In this document: piece after piece, positions 9,226 to 18,228 of the stretch
Layout of the letters: each line of letters starts with the position of its first letter
How positions within the stretch are numbered: the stretch's first letter is position 1
NCBI GenBank assembly: GCA_023663225.1
Contig: JAMPHU010000015.1
Location: 1-56,640, forward strand
DNA: 56,640 bases
DNA from: Candidatus Gastranaerophilales bacterium
Lineage (GTDB): Bacteria > Bacillota > Clostridia > Lachnospirales > Lachnospiraceae
Direction: 5' to 3'
The notes under the pieces: model-generated
Seen by the model: only the letters and a program-made list of their open reading frames with translations
Databases searched by the model: none
Told to the model about the DNA's origin: nothing
Made by a program: the position numbers and the translations under genes

Positions 9226-10282
9226 GAGTTTGATCATCAATCCCGGCTCCACCTCCACCAAGATCGGGGTTTTTGAGGACGAAGAACTGTTATTTGAGGA
9301 GACTTTGAGACATTCCACAGAGGAGATCGCTCAGTATGCGGCTATTGTGGATCAGAAAGATTTCAGAAAAAAGATCATTCTGGATCTGTTGAAAGAGAAA
9401 AATTTTGACATTAACACCCTGAATGTTGTGGTGGGGCGGGGCGGTATGCTCAAGCCTATCCCCAGCGGTACTTATGCGGTAACGGATGATTTGCTGGCGG
9501 ATCTGATAGTCGGCGTACAGGGACCGCACGCTTCCAATTTAGGAGGGATTCTGGCGAGAGAGATCGGAGATTCCATCGGCGTCCCCTCCTATATTGTAGA
9601 TCCTACCGTGGTGGATGAGCTGCAGCCTGTCGCGCGCTATTCCGGCGTTCCTGAGTTGCCCCGCACCAGCGTGTTTCACGCGCTCAATACCAAGGCGGTG
9701 GCGAAGCGATATGCCAAGGAGATCGGAAAGTCCTATGAATCTCTGCGCTTGATTTTGGTGCATATGGGCGGCGGCGTGTCCGTGGGCGCCCATGAGTATG
9801 GCAAAGTGGTGGATGTGTTCAACGCATTGGACGGCGACGGCGCATTTTCACCGGAGCGCGCGGGGGCAGTTCCCAGCGGCGCGTTGATCAAAATGTGCTT
9901 CTCCGGCAAATATACGGAGAAGGAAGTCTATGGCAAGTTCGTGGGCAACGGCGGCTTTAACGCTTACTTAGGCACCAACGATATGCGCGAGGTTACAAAG
10001 AGGGCCGATGCGGGAGATGAGAAGGCTGCGGAAGCGAAGCAGGCGTTTATCTATCAGGTGGCTAAAGATATCGGTTCCATGGCGTGTGTGCTGAATGGAA
10101 AGGTAGATCAGATCATCATCACAGGCGGTATCGCCTACGGTACGGATGTGGTGGAAGCGATCAAAGAGAGAGCGGGTTGGATCGCGCCCTTTACCGTGTA
10201 TCCCGGAGAGGATGAGCTTTTGGCGCTTGCCCAGGGCGCGCTGCGCGTGATGAATGGTGAAGAACAGGCGATGCAGTATTGA
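9215..10282 (+). CDS. buk: Butyrate kinase
   Basis: Phosphotransferase of the acetate/butyrate kinase (ASKHA) family that converts butyryl-phosphate and ADP to butyrate and ATP. The 355-residue protein starts with the phosphate-1 loop [15 protein letters not shown] and carries the adenosine-binding glycine motif [12 protein letters not shown] and the [10 protein letters not shown] segment near the C-terminus. The length is as expected for Buk and shorter than acetate kinase (about 400). The ATG at 9215 has GAGGAGG eight bases upstream, inside the end of ptb; the 11-base overlap implies coupled translation and equal expression. A branched-chain substrate (isobutyrate, isovalerate) is possible, since some Ptb-Buk pairs work on those. 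Confidence 0.93.
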   Translation: MSIKSLIINPGSTSTKIGVFEDEELLFEETLRHSTEEIAQYAAIVDQKDFRKKIILDLLKEKNFDINTLNVVVGRGGMLKPIPSGTYAVTDDLLADLIVGVQGPHASNLGGILAREIGDSIGVPSYIVDPTVVDELQPVARYSGVPELPRTSVFHALNTKAVAKRYAKEIGKSYESLRLILVHMGGGVSVGAHEYGKVVDVFNALDGDGAFSPERAGAVPSGALIKMCFSGKYTEKEVYGKFVGNGGFNAYLGTNDMREVTKRADAGDEKAAEAKQAFIYQVAKDIGSMACVLNGKVDQIIITGGIAYGTDVVEAIKERAGWIAPFTVYPGEDELLALAQGALRVMNGEEQAMQY

Positions 10283-10306
10283 TCTGCATACAGATGGTGT
10301 AGGATT

Positions 10307-11662
10307 GTGAATGGAAAGAAACATTTTTGGCAGACGATCTCTCCCATGAAATTTATTTTGGGAGGGTATTGTCTGATCATATTGACGGGAACGCTTCTGC
10401 TCTCTTTGCCCATCGCGACAGAGGGAGGCGGAAGCACTCCTTTGAGCGACTGCTTTTTTACGGCGACCTCCGCCACTTGCGTCACAGGACTTGTGCGTTA
10501 CGACACTTACACCCACTGGACCGCCTTCGGACAGTGGGTGATTTTGGCGATGATACAGGTGGGCGGCATCGGCTTTATGACGGTGGCGATCCTGTTTTTG
10601 ACTTTGACAGGGCGCAGGATCGGACTGGGGCAGCGCTCACTCATGCAAAATTCCATCTCTGCGCCGCAGATTGGCGGGATCGTGCGGATGACAAAATTTA
10701 TCGCTGTCGGTACGTTTCTCGTGGAAGCGATAGGGGCGGCGCTCTTGGCTTTTGACTTTGTCCCTCGGTTTGGGGCGAAGAAAGGGATCTATTTCTCGAT
10801 TTTTCATGCGGTGTCGGCGTTTTGCAATGGCGGCTTTGATCTGATGGGCGGTACGACAGGAGAATTTTCCTCCCTGACCGGTATGGAACGCAATTTATAT
10901 GTAAACGTAGTGCTCATGCTTCTGATCTTTGTAGGTGGTCTGGGGTTTTTTGTGTGGCGGGATCTGGTGCAAAAGAAAGGTAATCTGCGGAAGCTGTCGC
11001 TGCAGAGTAAGATGGTGCTCAGCATCAGCGTCGGGTTGGTGTTGTTTGGCGCGCTCGCGCTGCTTGTCACGGAAAAAGAGCACGGCATGACGGCAGGACT
11101 GGGGATGAAAGATCGGATTCTCGCCAGCTTTTTTCAATCTGTCACCGCCAGGACGGCGGGATTTAACACTTCCGATCTGACCGCCTTGACGGAACCGGGA
11201 GTGCTTGTGATGATCTGTCTGATGTTTATCGGAGGTTCCACGGGTTCCACTGCCGGCGGAATCAAAACGACTACCTTCTGGGTGTTGTGTGTCAGTATTT
11301 TTGCGACCTTCCGTCGAAAGAAAAACATCGAAGCCTTTGGACGCAGGATGGAGGAGAGTATCACGAGGACGGCGTCCTGTGTGTTTATGACCTATCTTCT
11401 GCTGATTCTGGCTGCCACGATCGTGATCTCCGCCATAGAGGAGCTGCCGGTTTTGACAGTTCTGTTTGAGACGGTGTCCGCGATGACCACAGTGGGACTG
11501 ACGCTGGGTATCACACCGAAATTGTGCATGGCGTCCAAGTTGATCTTAGCGTTTCTCATGCTGTGCGGCAGGGTGGGATCGATTACGATGCTGCTGGCAT
11601 TTTCCTCTGATAAGAAGCCGACCGGATCGAGGCTTCCCTTGGAAAAGATACAGGTTGGTTGA
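10307..11662 (+). CDS. ktrB: Potassium uptake channel subunit, TrkH/KtrB family
   Basis: Inner-membrane potassium or sodium-coupled potassium transporter of 451 residues. It has the repeated membrane-pore-membrane layout of the family; filter loops with conserved glycines are visible in SATCVTGLV, CNGGFDLMGG, GGSTGSTAGGIKTTT and AMTTVGLTLG. The last of these follows the family pattern for the fourth pore loop. The start is a GTG at 10307 with a weak AGGA site; no better start is in frame nearby. It overlaps the KtrA-type gate gene region downstream, so the two make a KtrAB system. It lies 24 bases after buk and could be partly cotranscribed, but no functional link is evident. Confidence 0.9.
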   Translation: MNGKKHFWQTISPMKFILGGYCLIILTGTLLLSLPIATEGGGSTPLSDCFFTATSATCVTGLVRYDTYTHWTAFGQWVILAMIQVGGIGFMTVAILFLTLTGRRIGLGQRSLMQNSISAPQIGGIVRMTKFIAVGTFLVEAIGAALLAFDFVPRFGAKKGIYFSIFHAVSAFCNGGFDLMGGTTGEFSSLTGMERNLYVNVVLMLLIFVGGLGFFVWRDLVQKKGNLRKLSLQSKMVLSISVGLVLFGALALLVTEKEHGMTAGLGMKDRILASFFQSVTARTAGFNTSDLTALTEPGVLVMICLMFIGGSTGSTAGGIKTTTFWVLCVSIFATFRRKKNIEAFGRRMEESITRTASCVFMTYLLLILAATIVISAIEELPVLTVLFETVSAMTTVGLTLGITPKLCMASKLILAFLMLCGRVGSITMLLAFSSDKKPTGSRLPLEKIQVG

Positions 11663-11736
11663 TATATTTGACTCTCGTGAGCAATGAGCGAAGCGCTACG
11701 CGGGGAATTGACTTTATGGTGAAAAGGAGGAGCGGT

Positions 11737-12378
11737 ATGAAATCAATCTTGATGATAGGATTGGGACGGTTTGGCCGCCATATGGCCTTAAAGTTTATTG
11801 AGAATGGGCATGAGGTTATGGCCATCGACTCCAATGAGGACAGAGCGGATGACGCTGTGGGCGATATCCAGCAGATTCTCATCGGTGACGCCACAGAGGA
11901 GCGCTTTATGGCGGGGATCGGCGTGGACAATTTTGATCTGGCAGTCATCGCGATCGGGGAGAATTTTCAGACGGTCTTAGAGATTACAGTTCTTTTAAAA
12001 GATCTGGGTTGCAAATATATTGTGGCCAGAGCTACCAGAAATGTCCATAAGAAGCTGCTCTTACGCAATGGCGCGGACTATGTGGTCTACGCGGAGCGCG
12101 AGGTGGCTGAGCGTTTGGCGATCAAATTTGGAGCGGACAATATTTTTGACTATGTGGAACTGACGCCGGAAATTGGAATTTACGAGATTGCCGTGCCGCA
12201 GAAATGGAAGGGAAAGAGCATGGTAGAATTGTCCATCCGCAACAAGTATCATGTGAGTGTCATGGCAACCAAGAAAAATGGGCAGATCTTCCCGCTTCCG
12301 GACCCTCGCCATGTCTTTGAGAGCAATGAGAGCGTCATGGTCATGGGAAGAGCGGAGGACGTCAATGACCTGACTTAA
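11737..12378 (+). CDS. ktrA: Potassium channel gating subunit, TrkA/KtrA family
   Basis: A cytosolic ring-forming regulator of about 213 residues that binds nucleotides and opens or closes the KtrB channel. The Rossmann motif GLGRFGRHMA is at residues 8-17, with the acidic ribose-binding Asp in MAIDSNEDR (RCK-N). The C-terminal RCK-C domain begins near residue 135 (ELTPEIGIYEIAVP). The ATG at 11737 is preceded by AAGGAGG with a spacing of 6. An in-frame ATG at 11716 would extend the protein by only seven residues and lacks the site. It follows ktrB by about 75 bases. The downstream AraC gene is convergent. Confidence 0.92.
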   Translation: MKSILMIGLGRFGRHMALKFIENGHEVMAIDSNEDRADDAVGDIQQILIGDATEERFMAGIGVDNFDLAVIAIGENFQTVLEITVLLKDLGCKYIVARATRNVHKKLLLRNGADYVVYAEREVAERLAIKFGADNIFDYVELTPEIGIYEIAVPQKWKGKSMVELSIRNKYHVSVMATKKNGQIFPLPDPRHVFESNESVMVMGRAEDVNDLT

Positions 12379-12431
12379 GCAGACAAAAGCGGAATCAGAT
12401 CAAATCTGAATCGGGCAAAAGTTGGCGACAG

Positions 12432-13247
12432 TCAATCGGGATTCTTGCGGTATTCTCTGGGGGACTTTTTGTATATTTTTTTGAACAGATCCTTGAAATA
12501 ATTGCTGTCGTTAAAACCGTACTCCAGGGCAATATCCGTGATGGTATTGTTGGTGGTGAGAAGCGCCATCTGGGCATGTTTGAGCCGCACGTGATTTAAG
12601 TATTCTTTGAACCCCATGCCGGTCACCTGTTTGAATTTGCGGCTGAAATAGGTGGGACTTAAGGAGGCCACCTGAGAAACTTCTTCCAGTGTGAGCGGCT
12701 TTTGAAAGTTTTTGTAAATGTATTTGGTGGCCAGCAGGATATCCGCATCTCGGGCGTTGAGCAGCTCCGGCTCTCTCTCGTTCATAACAGAGTGCCGCAT
12801 CAAGAGAAGCAGCACTTCGGTCAGGTAGCACTGTAGAAAAGCGGACGAATACTCATCGAGCAGAGGAGCTTCCGACAACATTTTGTTTAAGAGCGCGTGA
12901 AACTCCTCCTGGTACAGGGTGGGCACGCTTCCCATAAAGGAGCGGTACTCCTGCGAACGGATGGGGAGCGCGAGATGCTCCTTCAGGAACAGGATGTTGA
13001 CGATCTCACAGGCCGTACTTGCGTCGGAGGAATAGACTGCGTGATGCAGTTCGCCGGGCGCGATGAGGACGAGATCCCCCTTGTTCAGATGATAGACATG
13101 ATCCTTCAACAAAAAGCGGCATTTTCCCGCATACAGATAAAAAATCTCAAAAAAACTGTGATAATGATCTGCCTGCAGCGGCGAAAAATCGCCGCGCTTT
13201 CCTTTATATATGATTATTTGTTCAAGATCACGCCGCCCTGATTTCAT
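12432..13247 (-). CDS. AraC family regulator with N-terminal cupin domain
   Basis: A 271-residue transcription regulator. The N-terminal half is a sugar-sensing cupin (HYHSFFEIFYLYAGKCRFLLKDHVYHLNKGDLVLIAPGELHHAVY). The C-terminal 100 residues hold two helix-turn-helix motifs, with LTLEEVSQVASLSPTYFSRKFK and the closing ITDIALEYGFNDSNYFKDLFKK pattern typical of AraC. The ATG at 13247 has GAAGGA upstream on the minus strand. It lies directly downstream of uxaC in the same direction, separated by a terminator, and faces the pectin genes. It is therefore the best candidate regulator of uxaC, uxaBA and the GH28 group, probably as an activator responding to an uronate. The effector is inference. 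Confidence 0.92.
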   Translation of the reverse strand: MKSGRRDLEQIIIYKGKRGDFSPLQADHYHSFFEIFYLYAGKCRFLLKDHVYHLNKGDLVLIAPGELHHAVYSSDASTACEIVNILFLKEHLALPIRSQEYRSFMGSVPTLYQEEFHALLNKMLSEAPLLDEYSSAFLQCYLTEVLLLLMRHSVMNEREPELLNARDADILLATKYIYKNFQKPLTLEEVSQVASLSPTYFSRKFKQVTGMGFKEYLNHVRLKHAQMALLTTNNTITDIALEYGFNDSNYFKDLFKKIYKKSPREYRKNPD

Positions 13248-13337
13248 CTTGATTCCTTCGCTTTCTACTTATTTTTGCTCTTCAACCCCATTCTAACACA
13301 AGCTTTACATTAATACTACAAAAATCGCATACTGATA

Positions 13338-13371
13338 CAAAAACGGGAACCTTCATCTGTGGGTTCCCGTT
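13338..13371 (-). terminator. Intrinsic terminator downstream of uxaC
   Basis: AACGGGAACC (13342-13351) pairs perfectly with GGTTCCCGTT (13362-13371) across a 10-base loop. On the minus strand the stem is followed by a run of T residues, so it ends the uxaC transcript before the AraC gene. On the plus strand it is followed by only a short T stretch. Confidence 0.85.
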
Positions 13372-13413
13372 TTCTCATTACTTCATTACTTTGTCATGCA
13401 GTTTTGCGAGGTA

Positions 13414-14823
13414 TTACAGAGGGAACTTGAAATATCTCTTTGCGTTGTTGTAAGAGATATCGGTTACGATCTCTCCCAAGATATCGTAGTCAGCGGGAAA
13501 CTCGCCGTTCTCTACCCAGCCGCCCATCAGGTTGCAGAGGATGCGCCTGAAATACTCATGTCTGGTGTAGGAGAGGAAGCTCCTGGAATCGGTCAGCATA
13601 CCTACAAATCCGGACAGATTGCCCAAGTTTGCAAGGGAGATCATGTGCTCCTGCATACCCACCTTGTGATCGTTGAACCACCATGCGCTGCCGTGCTGGA
13701 TCTTGGAGATGGCGGTGGAATCCTGGAAACATCCGAGGATCGTGTCGATGGCCTGGTTGTCGTGAGGGTTCAGGCTGTAGATGACCGTTCTGGGCAGTTC
13801 GTCCGTAATGTTTAACGCATTGAGGAAATCTGCCATCTGAGAGGAAGGCGCGTGGTTGTTTATGCAGTCATAGCCGGTGTCGGGACCCATCTTGTCGTAC
13901 ATCAGCGTGTTGTTGTCACGCTTACAGCCATAGTGAAGCTGCATCGCCCAATCCAGCTTGTGGTACTCTCTGCCGACAAAGAGCATGAATGCGGTCTTGA
14001 ACTTCATCTCATCCTCTTTGCTCAGCACCATCTTGTTCAATCTCTTTAAGAAAATAGCCTCAAGCTCGTCATCGGAAGCCGGACTGTACATTACATACTC
14101 CAGAGCGTGGTCGGACACATTACAACCCATGGATGCGAAAAATGCCATGCGGTTTTTCAGAGCGTCCTTTAAGGCTTTGAAGGTGCGGATCTCGGTCACA
14201 CCCACCACGGCGGCCAGCTTATCCAGATATTCCAGATACTCGGGTTTCTCAATGTTCATCGCCTTGTCAGGTCTCCACGCGGGAAGCACCTTTACGTCAA
14301 AGCTGGGATCCTCAGCAATCTGTTTGTGCCACTCCAGAGAATCGATCGGATCATCTGTGGTGCAGATCAGGGTGACATTGCTCTGCTTGATCAGATTGCG
14401 GACGCTCATGGAAGGCTGCTGCAGCTTCTCGTTGCAGAGGTTCCAGACTTCATCCGCGGTATTTTTGTTCAGGACGCCGTTGTAACCGAAAAATCTCTGC
14501 AGCTCTAAGTGGCTCCAGTGATACAGGGGATTGCCGATCGCCTTGCCCAGGCACTCGGCCCACTTTACAAATTTCTCGTAATCGGAGGAATCTCCGGTGA
14601 TGTACTTCTCATCTACGCCGCAGGAGCGCATAAAACGCCATTTATAATGGTCTCCGCCCAGCCATACCTGCGTGATATTGTCAAATTGACGATCCTCTGC
14701 GATCTCCTTGGGGTTGATATGGCAGTGATAGTCGAGTACAGGGGTCTTCTCTGCGTAGTCGTGAAAGAGTTTCTGTGCGGTCTCGGTCTCGAGCAGAAAA
14801 TCTTTGTCCATAAATGGTTTCAT
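13414..14823 (-). CDS. uxaC: Glucuronate/galacturonate isomerase
   Basis: Uronate isomerase of 469 residues that converts D-galacturonate to D-tagaturonate (and D-glucuronate to D-fructuronate) in the cytosol. It is an amidohydrolase-superfamily barrel; the metal-ligand motif DYHCHI is near residue 33 and the family blocks CTTDDPIDSLEWHK and WRPDKAM follow. The C-terminal RHEYFRRILCN segment is also conserved in this family. The length matches. The ATG at 14823 has GGGAGGA six bases upstream on the minus strand. It is divergent from uxaB-uxaA, which catalyse the next two steps, and each direction has its own 17-spaced promoter in the shared 258-base region. Confidence 0.96.
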   Translation of the reverse strand: MKPFMDKDFLLETETAQKLFHDYAEKTPVLDYHCHINPKEIAEDRQFDNITQVWLGGDHYKWRFMRSCGVDEKYITGDSSDYEKFVKWAECLGKAIGNPLYHWSHLELQRFFGYNGVLNKNTADEVWNLCNEKLQQPSMSVRNLIKQSNVTLICTTDDPIDSLEWHKQIAEDPSFDVKVLPAWRPDKAMNIEKPEYLEYLDKLAAVVGVTEIRTFKALKDALKNRMAFFASMGCNVSDHALEYVMYSPASDDELEAIFLKRLNKMVLSKEDEMKFKTAFMLFVGREYHKLDWAMQLHYGCKRDNNTLMYDKMGPDTGYDCINNHAPSSQMADFLNALNITDELPRTVIYSLNPHDNQAIDTILGCFQDSTAISKIQHGSAWWFNDHKVGMQEHMISLANLGNLSGFVGMLTDSRSFLSYTRHEYFRRILCNLMGGWVENGEFPADYDILGEIVTDISYNNAKRYFKFPL

Positions 14824-14901
14824 ATTTTGTCCTCCCTAAAATGAATTATGTGTTGCCAATCCGCTTGCGCGGAACTTCTGTACATACAAATACACACTAA
14901 A

Positions 14902-14930
14902 ATTATATCTAAAGTCGGGGGTTTTTTCAA
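14902..14930 (-). promoter_or_regulatory. uxaC promoter
   Basis: On the minus strand TTGAAA (complement of 14925-14930) and TATAAT (complement of 14902-14907) are separated by exactly 17 bases, a near-perfect sigma-A promoter reading into uxaC. Confidence 0.75.
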
Positions 14931-14948
14931 GATATATTTTTGCTTCTC

Positions 14949-14977
14949 TTGACTTACTTTCTTTTTGGCAGTAAAAT
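14949..14977 (+). promoter_or_regulatory. uxaBA promoter
   Basis: TTGACT (14949-14954) and TAAAAT (14972-14977) are 17 bases apart and read toward uxaB. A partial catabolite-repression-like site, AAGAAACGCTTACA (14983-14996), overlaps the expected start of transcription; only its right half matches the consensus well. Confidence 0.65.
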
Positions 14978-15081
14978 TATTGAAGAAACGCTTACATATA
15001 TTCATGGAAGCTGGGCGGAGTCATGGCGAGTCATGCTCAACAAGATTAAAGTGCGTCCGAGGGCGCGGAATGGAGGTCAAA

Positions 15082-16542
15082 ATGGAAATCTTAAACAAGC
15101 AGAAAACCGGCAAGAAGGAGCGGCCGATCAAGGTGGTGCAGTTCGGCGAGGGCAATTTCCTGCGCGGTTTTGTGGACTACATGATCGATATTGCCAACGA
15201 GCAGGGGAAATTCGACGGGGACATCGTCCTGATCAAACCCATCGAGTTCGGCAATCTGGATATGTTCCACAAGCAGGACTGCCAGTACACGGTTTCTCTT
15301 CGCGGTAATGTGAACGGCGAGGGCAAGATCCTCAACAGGATTGTCACCAGTGTAGCGGATGCCGTGGACACCAGCAGAGAGTACCAGAAGTACATGTCTC
15401 TTGCGGAGATCGACACCCTGCGCTTTGTAGTCTCCAACACGACCGAGGCCGGTATTGTGTTTGATGATACCGACAAGTTTGATGCTGAACCCCCCAAGAC
15501 CTTCCCCGGCAAGCTTACCAAGTTTTTGCACCATAGATTTGAGACCTTCAAGGGCGACGCCTCCAAGGGACTGGTGATGCTCCCTGTGGAGCTGATCGAC
15601 GACAACGGGATCATGCTGGAGAAGTGCGTGATGCAGTTGATCGACCTGTGGAATCTGGGCGATGATTTTAAAAATTGGGTGAAGGATGCATGTATATTTA
15701 CCTCTACTCTTGTAGACCGTATTATCACAGGCTATCCCCGCGCTACCGAGAAAGAGGAGTGGGAGAAGCTGGGCTATGAGGATCACATTATGGTCACAGG
15801 CGAGCCTTTTGCTCTGTGGGTGATCGAGTCCGCAAAAGATATCAGCAAGGAGTTCCCCCTTCCCGACGCAGGACTTCCCGTGGTGTTCACAGAGGATCAC
15901 CATCCTTACAAACAGAGAAAGGTGCGCATTTTGAACGGCGCGCATACCTCTTTTGTGTTGGCTTCCTGGCTGTGCGGCAACGATATCGTGAGACAGTCCA
16001 TGGAGGATGCCGATATCAGAGATTTTATGAACAAGACGATTTTTGACGAAGTGATCCCTACGCTGACGCTTCCCGAGGAGGAGCTGAAAGAGTTTGCGGG
16101 CGAAGTGGTCAACCGTTTCAATAACCCTTATGTAGATCACGCGCTGTTGGCGATCTCCCTTAATTCCGTGTCCAAGTGGAGAGCGAGATGCCTGCCGAGT
16201 CTGCTGGGTTATGTGGATAAGTTTGGCAAGCTTCCCGCGCATCTGACCTTCTCTATTGCGGCTTTGATGGCGTTCTACTGCGGCACAGAGATCCGCGACG
16301 GCGCGCTGATCGGCCACAGGAACGGGGAAGAGTATCTTGTGAAGGACGATCTGGCTGTGCTTGAGTTCTTCCGCGACAACTGTGAGAAGAGCACGAGAGA
16401 GTTTGTCACCGCCTACCTGGGCAGAGAGGACTTCCACGGACAAGATCTGAACAAGGTTGCAGGGTTGACTGACGCGATCGAGGCTTATCTGGACGATATC
16501 AAAGAAAATGGAATGAGGGCGGCATTATGCAAGATTTCATAA
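15082..16542 (+). CDS. uxaB: Tagaturonate reductase (altronate oxidoreductase)
   Basis: NADH-dependent reduction of D-tagaturonate to D-altronate, the second step of galacturonate catabolism, in the cytosol. The protein belongs to the mannitol dehydrogenase-like family: a Rossmann N-terminal half with VVQFGEGNFLRGFVDYMID, and the C-terminal catalytic helical domain containing KVRILNGAHT, which carries the family's lysine-asparagine-histidine site. With the ATG at 15082 it has 486 residues, close to the family norm; GGAGGT lies four bases upstream. An in-frame ATG at 15070 is the alternative. It is first in the uxaB-uxaA operon and overlaps uxaA by 16 bases, consistent with coupled translation. 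UxaB is preferred over fructuronate reductase UxuB because of the uxaC and uxaA neighbours. Confidence 0.95.
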   Translation: MEILNKQKTGKKERPIKVVQFGEGNFLRGFVDYMIDIANEQGKFDGDIVLIKPIEFGNLDMFHKQDCQYTVSLRGNVNGEGKILNRIVTSVADAVDTSREYQKYMSLAEIDTLRFVVSNTTEAGIVFDDTDKFDAEPPKTFPGKLTKFLHHRFETFKGDASKGLVMLPVELIDDNGIMLEKCVMQLIDLWNLGDDFKNWVKDACIFTSTLVDRIITGYPRATEKEEWEKLGYEDHIMVTGEPFALWVIESAKDISKEFPLPDAGLPVVFTEDHHPYKQRKVRILNGAHTSFVLASWLCGNDIVRQSMEDADIRDFMNKTIFDEVIPTLTLPEEELKEFAGEVVNRFNNPYVDHALLAISLNSVSKWRARCLPSLLGYVDKFGKLPAHLTFSIAALMAFYCGTEIRDGALIGHRNGEEYLVKDDLAVLEFFRDNCEKSTREFVTAYLGREDFHGQDLNKVAGLTDAIEAYLDDIKENGMRAALCKIS

Positions 16543-18020
16543 AGATCAATGACAATGACAATGTAGTGGTGGCGTTGAACACGATCCCCGCGGGCACCGT
16601 GATCTCTGTGGAGGAGGGCGGCAGCGCTAAAAATGTGACCGCGCTGGAGGAGATCCCTGCGGGGCACAAGATGGCGATCTGCGATATCCCTTCGGGCGGC
16701 GAAGTGATCAAATATGGCTATCGCATCGGCAATGCCAAGCAACCCATCAAAGAGGGCGGCTGGATCCACACGCACAATGTGAAGACCGCTCTGGGCGATC
16801 TGTTGGATTACAGCTATGAACCCACTCCCGTGGAGGAGGTTCAGACGGAGGATGTGACCTTTATGGGATATAACCGGCCTGACGGCAAGGTGGGCGTCCG
16901 CAACGAGATCTGGGTGATTCCCACTGTGGGTTGTGTGAACAATGTGGCATCCGCCATTGCCAGACAGGCGAACGCTTTCGTGAAAGGCAGCGTGGAGGAA
17001 GTGATCGCATTTCCTCACCCTTACGGATGCTCGCAGATGGGGGACGATCAGGAGCACACCAGAAAGATCCTGGCGGATCTGATCAATCATCCCAACGCCG
17101 GCGGCGTGCTGGTGCTGGGACTGGGATGTGAGAACAGCAACATTGATGTGTTAAAACCCTATATTGGGGATTATGATGAGAATAGAGTGAAATTCCTGGT
17201 GAGTCAGGAGTCTGATGATGAGATTGCGGACGCGGTGGAGATCATCAAGGGTTTGATCGACTATGCCGCAGGATTTCAGCGGGAACCCATCAGTGTGAGC
17301 AAGTTGGTCATCGGCATGAAGTGCGGCGGTTCAGACGGTCTTTCCGGCATCACTGCCAATCCCTTGGTGGGACGTTTCTCTGATCTGCTGATCTCCAAGG
17401 GCGGCACCACGATCCTGACCGAAGTGCCGGAGATGTTCGGTGCGGAGACGATTCTGATGAATCGTTGTGCCAACGAAGAGTTATTCCATCAGACGGTGGA
17501 TCTGATCAATGACTTCAAGAATTACTTCAAGAGCCACAATCAGACCATCTACGAGAACCCTTCTCCCGGCAACAAAAAGGGCGGCATCTCCACATTGGAA
17601 GATAAGTCCTTAGGCTGCACGCAGAAATCGGGCAGCGCCTTGGTAAAGGGTGTGTTGGCTTACGGCGAGACGGTGAAGACGCCAGGCTTAAATCTGCTCA
17701 GCGCTCCCGGCAATGACCTGGTGGCCGCGACGGCTCTGGCGGCAGCGGGAGCTCACATTGTTCTGTTTACCACAGGCAGAGGGACGCCTTTCGCATCCCC
17801 TGTTCCTACCATGAAGATCGCTACCAATTCTAGACTGGCGGGCAAGAAGTCCAATTGGATCGACTATAACGCCGGCGTGCTGGTAGAGGGCAGCAGCATG
17901 GCGGAGGAGACGCAGAAGTTTTTCGACTATGTGGTGGAAGTGGCTTCCGGCAAGCAAGTGTGCAGCGAGGCGGCAGGTTTCCATGATATGGCGATCTTTA
18001 AGCAGGGTGTGACGCTGTAA
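16527..18020 (+). CDS. uxaA: Altronate dehydratase
   Basis: Dehydrates D-altronate to 2-keto-3-deoxy-D-gluconate (KDG) in the cytosol. The 497-residue protein has the small N-terminal SAF-like domain (residues 1-90, with NTIPAGTVI and IPAGHKMAI) and the large UxaA catalytic domain containing GYNRPDGKVGVRNEIWVIPTVGC, PYGCSQMGDD, GLGCENSN and MKCGGSDGLSGITANP, the conserved metal and substrate motifs. Its start lies within the last 16 bases of uxaB. It completes the galacturonate-to-KDG path with UxaC and UxaB. KDG kinase and KDPG aldolase are not in the window and must be elsewhere. A large hairpin element follows within 55 bases. Confidence 0.96.
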   Translation: MQDFIKINDNDNVVVALNTIPAGTVISVEEGGSAKNVTALEEIPAGHKMAICDIPSGGEVIKYGYRIGNAKQPIKEGGWIHTHNVKTALGDLLDYSYEPTPVEEVQTEDVTFMGYNRPDGKVGVRNEIWVIPTVGCVNNVASAIARQANAFVKGSVEEVIAFPHPYGCSQMGDDQEHTRKILADLINHPNAGGVLVLGLGCENSNIDVLKPYIGDYDENRVKFLVSQESDDEIADAVEIIKGLIDYAAGFQREPISVSKLVIGMKCGGSDGLSGITANPLVGRFSDLLISKGGTTILTEVPEMFGAETILMNRCANEELFHQTVDLINDFKNYFKSHNQTIYENPSPGNKKGGISTLEDKSLGCTQKSGSALVKGVLAYGETVKTPGLNLLSAPGNDLVAATALAAAGAHIVLFTTGRGTPFASPVPTMKIATNSRLAGKKSNWIDYNAGVLVEGSSMAEETQKFFDYVVEVASGKQVCSEAAGFHDMAIFKQGVTL

Positions 18021-18070
18021 ATTAAATAAAAAGCGTTATTCAATGATGTAATGACGCAATGGAGTATGGA

Positions 18071-18121
18071 TACGGAGTTATCGCATTATAGCAGTATCGG
18101 CTATAGTGCGACAACCCCGTA
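18071..18121. repeat. Extragenic hairpin element, copy 1
   Basis: Two 22-base arms (18071-18092 and 18100-18121) form an almost perfect inverted repeat around a 7-base loop; the core reads TCGCATTATAGC and GCTATAGTGCGA. The same core, with the same 7-base loop length, recurs at 47724-47772. It lies between uxaA and the next gene and is followed by ATTTTAGTTT, so it may also end transcription of uxaBA. Confidence 0.75.
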
Positions 18122-18151
18122 TTTTAGTTTCTGATGACTTAAGCCTTTCTC

Positions 18152-18180
18152 TTGCGCAACCCCTTTTCTTTTGGTATGAT
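18152..18180 (+). promoter_or_regulatory. Promoter of the GH28 operon
   Basis: TTGCGC (18152-18157) and TATGAT (18175-18180) are 17 bases apart, 49 bases before the start of the small GH105-like gene. It would drive that gene and the GH28 and epimerase genes after it. Confidence 0.5.
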
Positions 18181-18228
18181 AAGAATAGTGATTGCGGTTC
18201 AAAAATGAAAAGAAATGGAGGAGGGTTT

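Noticed and set aside
15091-16443. Long antisense open frame (450 codons) opposite uxaB
   Set aside because: His/Gln/Leu-rich translation typical of the complement of a GC-rich coding sequence, no start signal, and uxaB on the other strand is unambiguous.
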